From JAZKIX01 sp040384645 (lineage in GTDB: Bacteria; Pseudomonadota; Gammaproteobacteria; Burkholderiales; Burkholderiaceae_D): 6,836 nucleotides of DNA. A program made the translations under genes and the position numbers. The stretch's first letter is position 1. Every line of letters starts with the position of its first letter. Where the stretch lies: contig JAZKIX010000160.1 in NCBI GenBank assembly GCA_040384645.1, forward strand, positions 1 through 6,836, given 5' to 3'. This document shows positions 1-5,630 of this stretch, piece after piece. The notes under the pieces are model-generated. The model was given only the letters and a program-made list of their open reading frames with translations. It was not told the DNA's origin and made no database searches.

Positions 1-1255
1 TCCATCCATTTTTGATTGCTGGCGCCATCCATGAAGCCGCCCCATTCACCGATCAGCAGCGGTGAAATTTTTTGCTTATGGATGTAGAGCCAGTTTGGAT
101 CCCAGACATCAGCCAACAGGGTGTCGTAGGTAAAATCTTTCTTGAACCAAGGCTGTACCCAGACGAGGGGCCCATAATCGTGCGGCGAATACATGATTTG
201 GTTTTGGTGACCAGGCACTGTCACCGGCATGGTGGCGACGCCGCGCAAATTGCCACCCCACCAGTTGAAATGGTAATCGGCTTCATTCTTCGAAGTCCAG
301 GTCACGCCATCCACAGGGAAGGTCTCGATACCTTCCACCAGGACCAGCATATTAGGATTGATGTCAAGAATCCGTTTCGATGCGACCTCGGCTGTATGTT
401 TCCAATTATTGATATCGCTTGAGTTGTCCCACTTGGCAAACAAGGCATCTGAATGCGGCTTGCCGTGCGGTTCATTTTTCAAATCGAACGCAATAATGGT
501 GTCATCATTTTTATAACGATTGGCGATCCAGGCCCAGGTGTCGTAGAACATCTTGTCAGTGACAATGCCGTTGTACCAAACCGGATAAAGATGGCCCGAA
601 TTGTCGATATTGGCAGAATGGGTATCGAGCAATACCTTAACGCCATTGGCCTTGGCAACGGCCAGGAAGCGGTCGAAAATCTGCAAGCTGCTCATGCCCG
701 CTAGTTCAGGATTGGCGAAGGTGTTAATGCTAGGCACCACTGCGACGCCGTTCATCCATTCATTGATCAGGGCGGTCGCGATCGGTACCCGAATGATGTT
801 GATGCCGCGATCGGCAATGGCTTCGACACTGCTAGTCAGGTTGACTTGCCACAAGCCGTGGAATACCCGTTCAGTACAGTTGAAACCGAACCAGTTGGCT
901 CCGGTCAGCCAAACCGCTTGACCCGCCTGATCCACAATTTTGTTGCCATCGACGTGCAGCCAGTCGTCACCGCTTGGTGTCGGGGTGGGAGTAGGTGTTG
1001 GAGTTGGGGTAGGTGTTGGAGTTGGGGTAGGTGTCGGGGTTGGTGTCGGTGTCGGGGTTGGTGTTGGGGTTGGCGTAGTGCCGCCATACACTTCCAGCTC
1101 ATACAGGGAATAGCCATACTGCGTAGCCCGTTGCGCCNNNNNNNNNNNNNNNNNNNNNNNNNNNNNNNNNNNNNNNNNNNNNNNNNNNNNNNNNNNNNNN
1201 NNNNNNNNNNNNNNNNNNNNNNNNNNNNNNNNNNNNNTTTCAGTTGTTGCTTCAC
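1..1255 (-). CDS. Secreted GH5 (subfamily 1-like) endoglucanase, partial, interrupted by N run
   Basis: Likely an extracellular endo-beta-1,4-glucanase cutting internal bonds of cellulose. It begins with GTG at 1253-1255 (residues MKQQLK), behind a TGAGGAG ribosome binding site 8 nt upstream. The next part is lost in 100 N. After the gap come the last ~20 residues of an F5/8C (CBM32-like) domain ending LYELEVYGG, a Thr-Pro linker (975-1079), and a GH5 domain from SGDDWLHVDGNKIVDQ to the window edge. GH5 landmarks read on the minus strand are NWFGFNCTERVFHGLW, IIRVP, DLKNEPHG with the acid/base Glu at 471-473, WWGGNLRG, YSPHDYG and GEWGG with the nucleophile Glu at 45-47. WFGF, HGLW and WWGGNL resemble Acidothermus E1, a GH5_1 enzyme. 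The C-terminal tail lies outside the window. The 5' piece and the catalytic part are in different frames across 100 N, so the gap length is not real. By analogy with the neighbour, the missing part is probably signal peptide, CBM2, linker and most of F5/8C. Confidence 0.9.
975..1079 (-). repeat. Thr-Pro linker repeat before GH5_1
   Basis: 105 bp of the same hexamer type, encoding about 35 residues between the F5/8C remnant and the GH5_1 catalytic domain. Its start is homologous to the long linker of the neighbouring gene; the inner units have diverged. Confidence 0.88.
1071..1137. repeat. Direct repeat of 3906-3972 (end of F5/8C domain)
   Basis: These 67 bp encode the end of the F5/8C domain (AQRATQYGYSLYELEVYG) and the linker start. 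They match 3906-3972 apart from c1082/t3917, which changes Gly to Ser. The match runs up to the N run, so the true repeat is probably longer. Confidence 0.9.
1138..1237. other. Assembly gap: 100 N of nominal length
   Basis: Exactly 100 N, the usual placeholder for a gap of unknown size. Both flanks are near-perfect copies of sequence in the next gene: left 1071-1137 matches 3906-3972 with one mismatch, and right 1238-1292 matches 4719-4773 exactly. The corresponding intact interval 3973-4718 is 746 bp and encodes signal peptide, CBM2, linker and most of an F5/8C domain. A 746-bp fill would put the GTG start in frame with the catalytic domain, whereas 100 bp does not. Confidence 0.95.
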
Positions 1256-1292
1256 TCTTATTTCTCCTCAGGATTTTCAAGCATTATTTTTT
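1238..1292. repeat. 55-bp identical leader/start repeat, copy 1
   Basis: Identical to 4719-4773 over 55 bp. It covers the first six codons, the GTG start, the ribosome binding site and about 37 bp of upstream leader. Identity extends into non-coding DNA and then stops abruptly at 1293/4774. This suggests recent duplication or gene conversion rather than protein-level selection alone. Confidence 0.93.
1264..1270 (-). promoter_or_regulatory. Ribosome binding site of the GH5_1 gene
   Basis: TGAGGAG on the minus strand, 8 nt before the GTG start at 1255. It supports this non-ATG start, since no in-frame ATG lies near it. Confidence 0.8.
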
Positions 1293-1411
1293 GTAATTTA
1301 CTTACTTCACACTTCATATCGCCGCAGTTGCTGTGAGCACTGCCTGTTGATTGAAATTTCAAACCGAGAGCGGCGAGAGCGCCGCACATAGTGACCGGCG
1401 CCAATTTTTAA
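1293..1411 (-). other. Upstream region of the GH5_1 gene; no clear promoter
   Basis: Non-coding. It contains a perfect 12-bp palindrome TTGAAATTTCAA (1351-1362) and a GC-rich hairpin at 1370-1385 (GCGGCG, loop AGAG, CGCCGC). I see no convincing -35/-10 pair and no copy of the operator palindrome found upstream of the GH6-GH5 gene. Because a terminator closes the preceding transcript, a promoter should lie here unless read-through occurs. Confidence 0.4.
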
Positions 1412-1448
1412 GGTAAAAAAATCCTGGATAGCCAAGCGGCTATCCAGG
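1412..1448 (-). terminator. Intrinsic terminator of the GH6-GH5 gene
   Basis: Perfect 11-bp stem CCTGGATAGCC / GGCTATCCAGG (1423-1433 and 1438-1448) with a 4-nt loop. On the minus strand it is followed by A and then seven T (complement of 1415-1421). It lies about 50 bp after the stop codon at 1497-1499. It is a textbook rho-independent terminator and implies that the two cellulase genes are separate transcription units. Confidence 0.92.
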
Positions 1449-1496
1449 TAACTCGTCAACTAGCCCGAGAGCTTCTTACCCCTACAACAAGTGACA

Positions 1497-4400
1497 TCAC
1501 TCCTTCATTTTGGCGCGGACGTAGTTCCCAGAGCCGGTCAGATTGCTGGAATTCCAGCCGCCTGTCGTGCTGGCGCTGGAGTTAAGTGCGGCGGAGGTTT
1601 CATTAGCGTTCGATATGGTCCAGTTGGCCCAGCTAATATTGTTTTGCTTGTAGAAAGCTAACCAATTGTCCGCTTCGCCCGTACACACATTGCCGCCGCC
1701 ACTGGCTTCCGTGGTGCCCCATTCGGTCGAGAATATCGCGGCACCCAGAGCCATCGCGGTAGAAGCTTTGTCCCTGAGCGATTGACCATGACTGCACGCA
1801 TAGAAGTGCAAGCTGTACATCACATTCGGGAACGATAACTGGTCCCGCGCCGCGATGTCGACGTCTTGACTCCAAGTTGGTGTGCCGACGATGACCACGC
1901 TGTTCGGTGCGCCAGCACGAATTACAGGAATCACTTCCTGCGCATACGGTTTGATCGAACCGCTCCATGTAACGCCGCCGCCATTGGGTTCATTGGCGAT
2001 TTCATACAGCACGTTCGGACTATTGCCGTAACGACGGACAACTTCGGCAAAGAAGGTCTTGGCAGCGGCTTTGTTAATGTTCGGATCGTTGTCCGCCAAG
2101 ATATGCCAGTCGACGATGACATAAATACCTGCAGCAATGGCAGCGTCTATGGTTTCATACACCTTGTTGGCAACACTCGGATTGCTGATATAACCGCCTT
2201 CAGCTGTGTACATCGCAGCACGGATCACGGTCATGCCCCAATCGTCGCGCATCCAATTGATGCTGCTTTGATTGATGAATTGCGGAAACCATTGCAAACC
2301 ATGCGAGCTCATGCCGCGCAACTGAATACGATTCCCGTTTTTATCCACCAAATTTCCTCCGCTGACCTTCAATTGGCCATGGGTGCCGACAAAACCAGTT
2401 GGCGTTGGAGTCGGTGTTGGTGTCGGAGTCGGAGTCGGTGTCGGCGTCGGTGTATTGCCTAGTGCTGGATACGCATTTTCAACAAGGGCTTTAAATTGGT
2501 TATGAAACCAAGCGCCAGCTGCTGGCGCACCATCCATCGCACCGGTTGCGTTGCCTGCTTTGGTAATGTACGTCGGAGAGCACATTGGATCGGAGCTCTT
2601 GCCTTCGGCATCTGGTCCGGTCTGGAATTTACTGGTGCCGTCCGATTCGCCTGGTGGTTTGATCCATACAAAGGCTTGCACCGCGCTAGTTGCCCCAAAT
2701 GGCAATGATTGTGGCCTTTCTCCGATGCCGGCGCCGGTTGGGTTACACCAATTGCCACGATGAATGCGACGGTCGATGCGGTTCTTGTCGACATACGTGG
2801 CGACCGTTGTTGGCGTCGCGTCCAGCGCTGCCGGACGTCCAGCACCACCCCATCCGTTGCGGGACGTGTCAATCAACATACCGATGGTCGGTGAGAAACC
2901 TTGTGCGACCAACAATGCCTTCATGGTGGTAGCAAAACGTTGCTCGTCAAAAGCCGGATTCCATTCGTAGAACGGGGACGATTTGATGGCCGATCCGCTG
3001 AGTTGCAAATCGGCATTCGGCAAGAAAGGCTCCACCGTCGGCGTGGTATTGGCGGTGTTTGTAATAAAACCATCGACAACCGACATATCGCCTGCGGCAA
3101 CGCCTGCAATTACTTGCTTGAGATATTGCGCCGCCGGAGCGGAATTGGTTTCCCAGCCGAGCCAGCCGGAATGACCGAGATCGATATATTTATACACATT
3201 TTTGATCGGATGCAGTTTGCTTAACGCATATTGCACACCCAACTCATACACCTTTGTCTGAGCAACGGTATCGCAGACCGGGAAACCTTTATTGAGGTTG
3301 GTCACCATATTAGGCAATGAATCGGGCTCGATAATGGTAATGATACGTAATGAATTGAAACGCGGATCGGCCAAAATTTTGGCGATCGGATCGATGTAAT
3401 TGGCTTTGTAAATTGCCAGTCCGCCCAGTCCATGCAAAGTACCGTTCGATGCCAATGCAGCGCAATCGCGATCCGGTAAATCGTAGACAACGATGGTCAC
3501 TGCCATCGGCTTGTTTGAGCCAGCCGCAGCAAGTGCTTTTTGTTGCGCCAGCGCTTGCAATAAATGCCCTTCGAGGCCGATACGCCCGCTATTGACTGTC
3601 CCGCCCGAGATGGCTTCAATCCGATCAAGCCAGACAGCGGTCGGTGCGTTTTTGACCGCATTCATTTTTGCAATCAACGCCGTATTGCCAGCGACTTGCG
3701 CGATCGATGTATCAATCAAATTCGAATAGTCAGGATTGAGGTATTGATTGACGTTGTCGAATGGATTCGTTACGTGCGTTGGAGTCGGTGTTGGCGTAGG
3801 TGTTGGCGTAGGTGTTGGAGTAGGTGTTGGAGTAGGTGTCGGCGTTGGTGTTGGTGTTGGAGTAGGTGTTGGCGTTGGTGTTGGTGTCGGGGTTGGTGTC
3901 GGTGTTGGCGTAGTGCTGCCATACACTTCCAGCTCATACAGGGAATAGCCATACTGCGTAGCCCGTTGCGCCCCGTTCATCCGCACATAACGCGCATTGA
4001 CAGCGGCAAACTTCACGACGTCTGTCGCGCCATCGCCATTGGTGACGGTGCTCACGGTGGTCCAGTTAGTACCATCGAGCGAAACCTGAATCTGGTAGGA
4101 CTTGCCGTAAGCCGCTTCCCATTTCAAGACCACTTCATTGACGCTTTTGACCGCCCCCAGATCGACCCTGATCCATTGCGCATCGCTAAACTGCGACGAC
4201 CAGCGGCTGCTGCCATTGGCATCGACTGCGTTGCCCGCGGACGTGGCGCTGGTTTCAGTCGAGGATGCGGTGACCGCCTTGTTCAAGGCCAGATTGCCGG
4301 TGGGCGTTGGTGTCGGCGTTGGGGTTGGTGTGGGCGTTGGAGTCGGGGTTGGTGTAGGCGTCGGTGTCCCGCCATTGACCGCAAAGTCGGTCGGGCTGAC

Positions 4401-4736
4401 TGGATTGCCGGTGCCGGTAAAGCCGAAGTTGACCTGACTATTGACCGGGATATCCTTGTTATAGGCCACCGGTCCGATCACGTACTGGGTACCGGTATGA
4501 GACAGGATCACGGCATTCCAGATCTGGTTGATGTCAAAGCCGGCATGGAAGGTGAGCTGCCAGTTATTGATCGGGGCGGCATTCTGGCCGATCACGATCT
4601 CGCCCTGGAACCCTGAGCCCCAGTTGCTGGGCGTACTCATGGTCACGGTGGTGGCGTCGGCCACCATCGGCAAGCTCACCACCATGGCGGCCACTAATGC
4701 ATTGACCAGCGTTTTTAGTTTCAGTTGTTGCTTCAC
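1497..4736 (-). CDS. Bifunctional secreted cellulase: CBM2 - F5/8C - GH6 cellobiohydrolase - GH5_2 endoglucanase
   Basis: A 1079-residue extracellular enzyme joining an exo- and an endo-cellulase. It starts with GTG (4734-4736) after a TGAGGAG site. Residues 1-28 are a signal peptide with likely cleavage after ADA. CBM2 spans ~29-122; W39, W73 and Y92 match the three planar cellulose-binding aromatics, and the usual terminal Cys pair is absent. An F5/8C (CBM32-like) domain spans ~148-274. GH6 spans ~321-761: YDLPDRDCAALAS has D424, equivalent to Trichoderma Cel6A D175; IIEPDSLP has the catalytic acid D472 (Cel6A D221); GHSGWLGW and WIKPPGESDGTS (D699) follow. The long stretch from RNGWGG to GNWCNPTGAGIGERP resembles bacterial cellobiohydrolases such as Thermobifida Cel6B, so exo action is inferred. 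GH5 spans ~781-1079: DWHILADNDP, ANEPNG (acid/base E916), MYSLHFYA (H977) and STEWGT (nucleophile E1005) resemble Bacillus Cel5A (GH5_2). All catalytic residues appear intact. Thr-Pro linkers separate the modules. Confidence 0.96.
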   Translation of the reverse strand: MKQQLKLKTLVNALVAAMVVSLPMVADATTVTMSTPSNWGSGFQGEIVIGQNAAPINNWQLTFHAGFDINQIWNAVILSHTGTQYVIGPVAYNKDIPVNSQVNFGFTGTGNPVSPTDFAVNGGTPTPTPTPTPTPTPTPTPTPTPTGNLALNKAVTASSTETSATSAGNAVDANGSSRWSSQFSDAQWIRVDLGAVKSVNEVVLKWEAAYGKSYQIQVSLDGTNWTTVSTVTNGDGATDVVKFAAVNARYVRMNGAQRATQYGYSLYELEVYGSTTPTPTPTPTPTPTPTPTPTPTPTPTPTPTPTPTPTPTPTPTPTPTHVTNPFDNVNQYLNPDYSNLIDTSIAQVAGNTALIAKMNAVKNAPTAVWLDRIEAISGGTVNSGRIGLEGHLLQALAQQKALAAAGSNKPMAVTIVVYDLPDRDCAALASNGTLHGLGGLAIYKANYIDPIAKILADPRFNSLRIITIIEPDSLPNMVTNLNKGFPVCDTVAQTKVYELGVQYALSKLHPIKNVYKYIDLGHSGWLGWETNSAPAAQYLKQVIAGVAAGDMSVVDGFITNTANTTPTVEPFLPNADLQLSGSAIKSSPFYEWNPAFDEQRFATTMKALLVAQGFSPTIGMLIDTSRNGWGGAGRPAALDATPTTVATYVDKNRIDRRIHRGNWCNPTGAGIGERPQSLPFGATSAVQAFVWIKPPGESDGTSKFQTGPDAEGKSSDPMCSPTYITKAGNATGAMDGAPAAGAWFHNQFKALVENAYPALGNTPTPTPTPTPTPTPTPTPTGFVGTHGQLKVSGGNLVDKNGNRIQLRGMSSHGLQWFPQFINQSSINWMRDDWGMTVIRAAMYTAEGGYISNPSVANKVYETIDAAIAAGIYVIVDWHILADNDPNINKAAAKTFFAEVVRRYGNSPNVLYEIANEPNGGGVTWSGSIKPYAQEVIPVIRAGAPNSVVIVGTPTWSQDVDIAARDQLSFPNVMYSLHFYACSHGQSLRDKASTAMALGAAIFSTEWGTTEASGGGNVCTGEADNWLAFYKQNNISWANWTISNANETSAALNSSASTTGGWNSSNLTGSGNYVRAKMKE
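2397..2453 (-). repeat. Thr-Pro linker repeat between GH6 and GH5
   Basis: Hexanucleotide repeat (ACNCCN on the coding strand) encoding residues 762-780, alternating Thr and Pro. It is a flexible, extended linker joining the two catalytic domains. Third-position variation shows the array is not a pure microsatellite. Confidence 0.9.
3777..3914 (-). repeat. Long Thr-Pro linker repeat between F5/8C and GH6
   Basis: 138 bp, 23 hexamer units, encoding residues 275-320. It is the longest of the linkers seen here. Slippage in such an array could change linker length in steps of two residues without breaking the frame. On the plus strand it produces spurious Val-Gly or Cys-Trp-Arg rich open frames. 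Confidence 0.9.
3906..3972. repeat. Direct repeat of 1071-1137 (end of F5/8C domain)
   Basis: Second copy of the 67-bp repeat, inside the GH6-GH5 gene, at the junction of the F5/8C domain and the long Thr-Pro linker. Confidence 0.9.
4299..4367 (-). repeat. Thr-Pro linker repeat between CBM2 and F5/8C
   Basis: 69 bp encoding residues 124-146 (alternating Thr and Pro), separating the cellulose-binding CBM2 from the F5/8C domain. Confidence 0.88.
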
Positions 4737-4773
4737 TCTTATTTCTCCTCAGGATTTTCAAGCATTATTTTTT
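4719..4773. repeat. 55-bp identical leader/start repeat, copy 2
   Basis: Partner of 1238-1292. Beyond 4773 the upstream DNA of the two cellulase genes is unrelated, so the genes share a translation-initiation region but probably not a promoter. Confidence 0.93.
4745..4751 (-). promoter_or_regulatory. Ribosome binding site of the GH6-GH5 gene
   Basis: TGAGGAG on the minus strand, 8 nt before the GTG start at 4736, identical in sequence and spacing to that of the GH5_1 gene. Confidence 0.82.
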
Positions 4774-5000
4774 ATGATGATTTGGTGATTCATATTGAAT
4801 CCGGTTGCGTCGATGCGCCTGTTGGTGTCACCTCCTTGCTGTTAAATCGATTGTTAAAAGCGCAAAATAAGTGCAATCGCTGCAGCTCGAATATTGACTG
4901 CGGCGTAACAAGAACACTGATCATAAGCGGGCCAAAAGATTGGACTGATTGATTCGATGGGCTAAAAATTCAAGTTCTGGGATACTTTTATCTAACAGAT
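4774..5000. other. Probable long 5' leader of the GH6-GH5 gene; no ORF
   Basis: About 227 bp between the operator cluster and the shared leader. I see no coding frame here. Position 4845-4852 repeats the operator core AATCGATT, but without the flanking GG/CC, so it is at best a weak auxiliary site. If transcription starts near the operators, this is a 5' untranslated leader of roughly 250 nt. I recognise no riboswitch in it. Confidence 0.4.
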
Positions 5001-5028
5001 AGTGATATGGAATCGATTCCATATCACT
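5001..5028. promoter_or_regulatory. LacI-type operator 1 (28-bp perfect palindrome)
   Basis: A perfect 28-bp palindrome with core ATGGAATCGATTCCAT and centre at 5014.5. Even symmetry with a central CG is typical of LacI/GalR-family operators, where the hinge helix inserts at the central step. The cellulase regulator CelR of Thermobifida uses a similar 14-bp TGG...CCA palindrome. It lies 265 bp upstream of the GH6-GH5 start codon. No regulator gene is in the window, so the family assignment rests on operator form alone. Confidence 0.75.
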
Positions 5029-5031
5029 CAA
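5002..5031 (-). promoter_or_regulatory. Candidate promoter of the GH6-GH5 gene overlapping operator 1
   Basis: On the minus strand, TTGAGT (complement of 5026-5031) and TATCAC (complement of 5002-5007) are 18 bp apart and each matches the sigma-70 consensus at four of six positions. Operator 1 fills the spacer and -10 region, so bound repressor would block polymerase. The boxes are weak and this is inference. Confidence 0.3.
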
Positions 5032-5036
5032 AAAAA

Positions 5037-5054
5037 TATGGCATCGATTCCATA
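5037..5054. promoter_or_regulatory. LacI-type operator 2 (one mismatch)
   Basis: TATGGCATCGATTCCATA, centre 5045.5, with the same core as operator 1 except for one broken pair (c5042 against t5049). Its centre is 31 bp from that of operator 1, about three helical turns. Confidence 0.72.
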
Positions 5055-5069
5055 CCTTTTAAAATCATT

Positions 5070-5085
5070 ATGGAATCGATTCCAT
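5070..5085. promoter_or_regulatory. LacI-type operator 3 (16-bp perfect palindrome)
   Basis: Perfect ATGGAATCGATTCCAT, centre 5077.5, 32 bp from operator 2. All three sites therefore lie on nearly the same face of the helix, which would suit side-by-side or cooperative repressor binding. Confidence 0.75.
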
Positions 5086-5130
5086 CGTAGATCGGAAATA
5101 TCTGCTCGTCAATCTCAATTTGATGCATCG

Positions 5131-5136
5131 TATAAA
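5131..5136 (+). promoter_or_regulatory. Candidate -10 box (TATAAA), plus strand
   Basis: TATAAA lies seven bases before the dyad at 5143-5163. There is no good -35 at 17 bp (5108-5113 reads GTCAAT), so it would need an activator or is not a promoter. Operator 3 lies about 45 bp upstream. Confidence 0.25.
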
Positions 5137-5142
5137 TATCCC

Positions 5143-5163
5143 GGCATCTATTTGATAGATGCC
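5143..5163. promoter_or_regulatory. Perfect 9-bp inverted repeat, operator or hairpin
   Basis: GGCATCTAT and ATAGATGCC separated by TTG. It has no T-run on the plus strand, so it is not an intrinsic terminator in that direction. It could be an operator over a start site following TATAAA at 5131, or an RNA hairpin at the 5' end of a transcript. Confidence 0.45.
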
Positions 5164-5196
5164 AAACTGACCTATTTAAAAAGGACCGCATTGTTA

Positions 5197-5346
5197 ATGA
5201 CCCAGCCAGTTAAGTCGATGTCCAAGTCTTTCGGCCAGTATGGAGCTAGTTATGATTGGCAACAAGCGCTGCGGCGATTCCTTTACATGCGAGCATTAGG
5301 TTCATTGTGGCACCAACCACTTCAAGGAAATAGTCGGCTAAATTGA
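5197..5346 (+). CDS. Possible small protein of 49 residues, unrecognised
   Basis: Begins MTQPVKSMSKSFGQYG and ends GNSRLN. AAGGA at 5181-5185 lies 11 nt upstream of the ATG, slightly far for a ribosome binding site. The same frame is open further upstream to 5002, but that part runs through the operators and is unlikely to be translated. The peptide has a basic, aromatic middle (YDWQQALRRFLYMRALGSLW) that could form an amphipathic helix; I recognise no family. It is flanked by a possible promoter/dyad and by a terminator-like structure at 5403-5433, which is the main argument for it. It may equally be chance or a gene remnant. Confidence 0.22.
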   Translation: MTQPVKSMSKSFGQYGASYDWQQALRRFLYMRALGSLWHQPLQGNSRLN

Positions 5347-5402
5347 ATTGAAATAGGGGGTATATGCCATTTTATAGGCATTCCCGCTCGACTCTGCTGT
5401 TT

Positions 5403-5433
5403 GAAAAATAATACTGGTGCCAGTATATTTTTC
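5403..5433. terminator. AT-flanked inverted repeat, possible bidirectional terminator or operator
   Basis: Arms ATACTGG (5411-5417) and CCAGTAT (5420-5426) around TG, extended by GAAAAAT on the left and ATTTTTC on the right with one bulged base. As RNA it could form a six-pair stem ATACTG/CAGTAT with a 4-nt loop followed by a U-run in both directions. As DNA it could be an operator, because TGG...CCA dyads are also bound by GntR-type regulators. Confidence 0.4.
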
Positions 5434-5630
5434 TATTTCGAAGCATCCTGAGCCGGCCTGTAAATGTAACGCGCCCCTGCTCATGGTAAAACGCCACTTG
5501 CAGCGTTCAATATTCCACATGCTTTTGACATTTGGCGCCTTGCCATGGCCTTTGCTTCTCTATTCTTGATTTTTATGGTCGCATGGCTTATTCCATTGCG
5601 GGCATTTCAAGCGACTGGGGAGGACAAGGC
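5434..5630 (+). other. Upstream region of the HAF-repeat gene
   Basis: No convincing gene. TTGACA at 5525-5530 is a perfect -35 sequence but has no TATAAT-like box at 16-18 bp, so I do not call a promoter. The reading frame of the downstream gene is open from 5532 (TTG), but those 33 codons lack a ribosome binding site. Confidence 0.3.
5617..5624 (+). promoter_or_regulatory. Ribosome binding site that sets the HAF gene start
   Basis: GGGGAGGA ends 6 nt before ATG 5631. It favours this start over the longer in-frame extension from 5532. Confidence 0.8.

Noticed and set aside
905..1255. 116-residue minus-strand open frame running through the N run
   Set aside because: It joins the true MKQQLK start to an out-of-frame reading of the F5/8C end and linker. 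It exists only because the gap is filled with 100 N.
1238..1292. The 55-bp identical repeats as ends of an insertion sequence
   Set aside because: They are direct repeats that include start codon and ribosome binding site of homologous genes; no transposase or inverted termini between them.
1866..2462. 198-residue plus-strand open frame
   Set aside because: Antisense shadow of the GH5_2 domain, whose catalytic motifs are intact on the minus strand.
3777..3914. Regular short repeats that could suggest a CRISPR array or satellite
   Set aside because: Six-base periodicity in frame, no spacers, and it encodes a standard Thr-Pro linker.
3564..4616. 350-residue plus-strand open frame
   Set aside because: Antisense to the GH6-GH5 gene; its Cys-Trp-Arg rich middle is the antisense of the Thr-Pro linker. 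No family resemblance or ribosome binding site.
5338..5520. 60-residue minus-strand open frame in the intergenic region
   Set aside because: No ribosome binding site or recognisable motif; it spans the AT-flanked inverted repeat, which fits non-coding DNA better.
5525..5553. TTGACA at 5525 as promoter of the HAF gene
   Set aside because: No acceptable -10 hexamer at 16-18 bp spacing.
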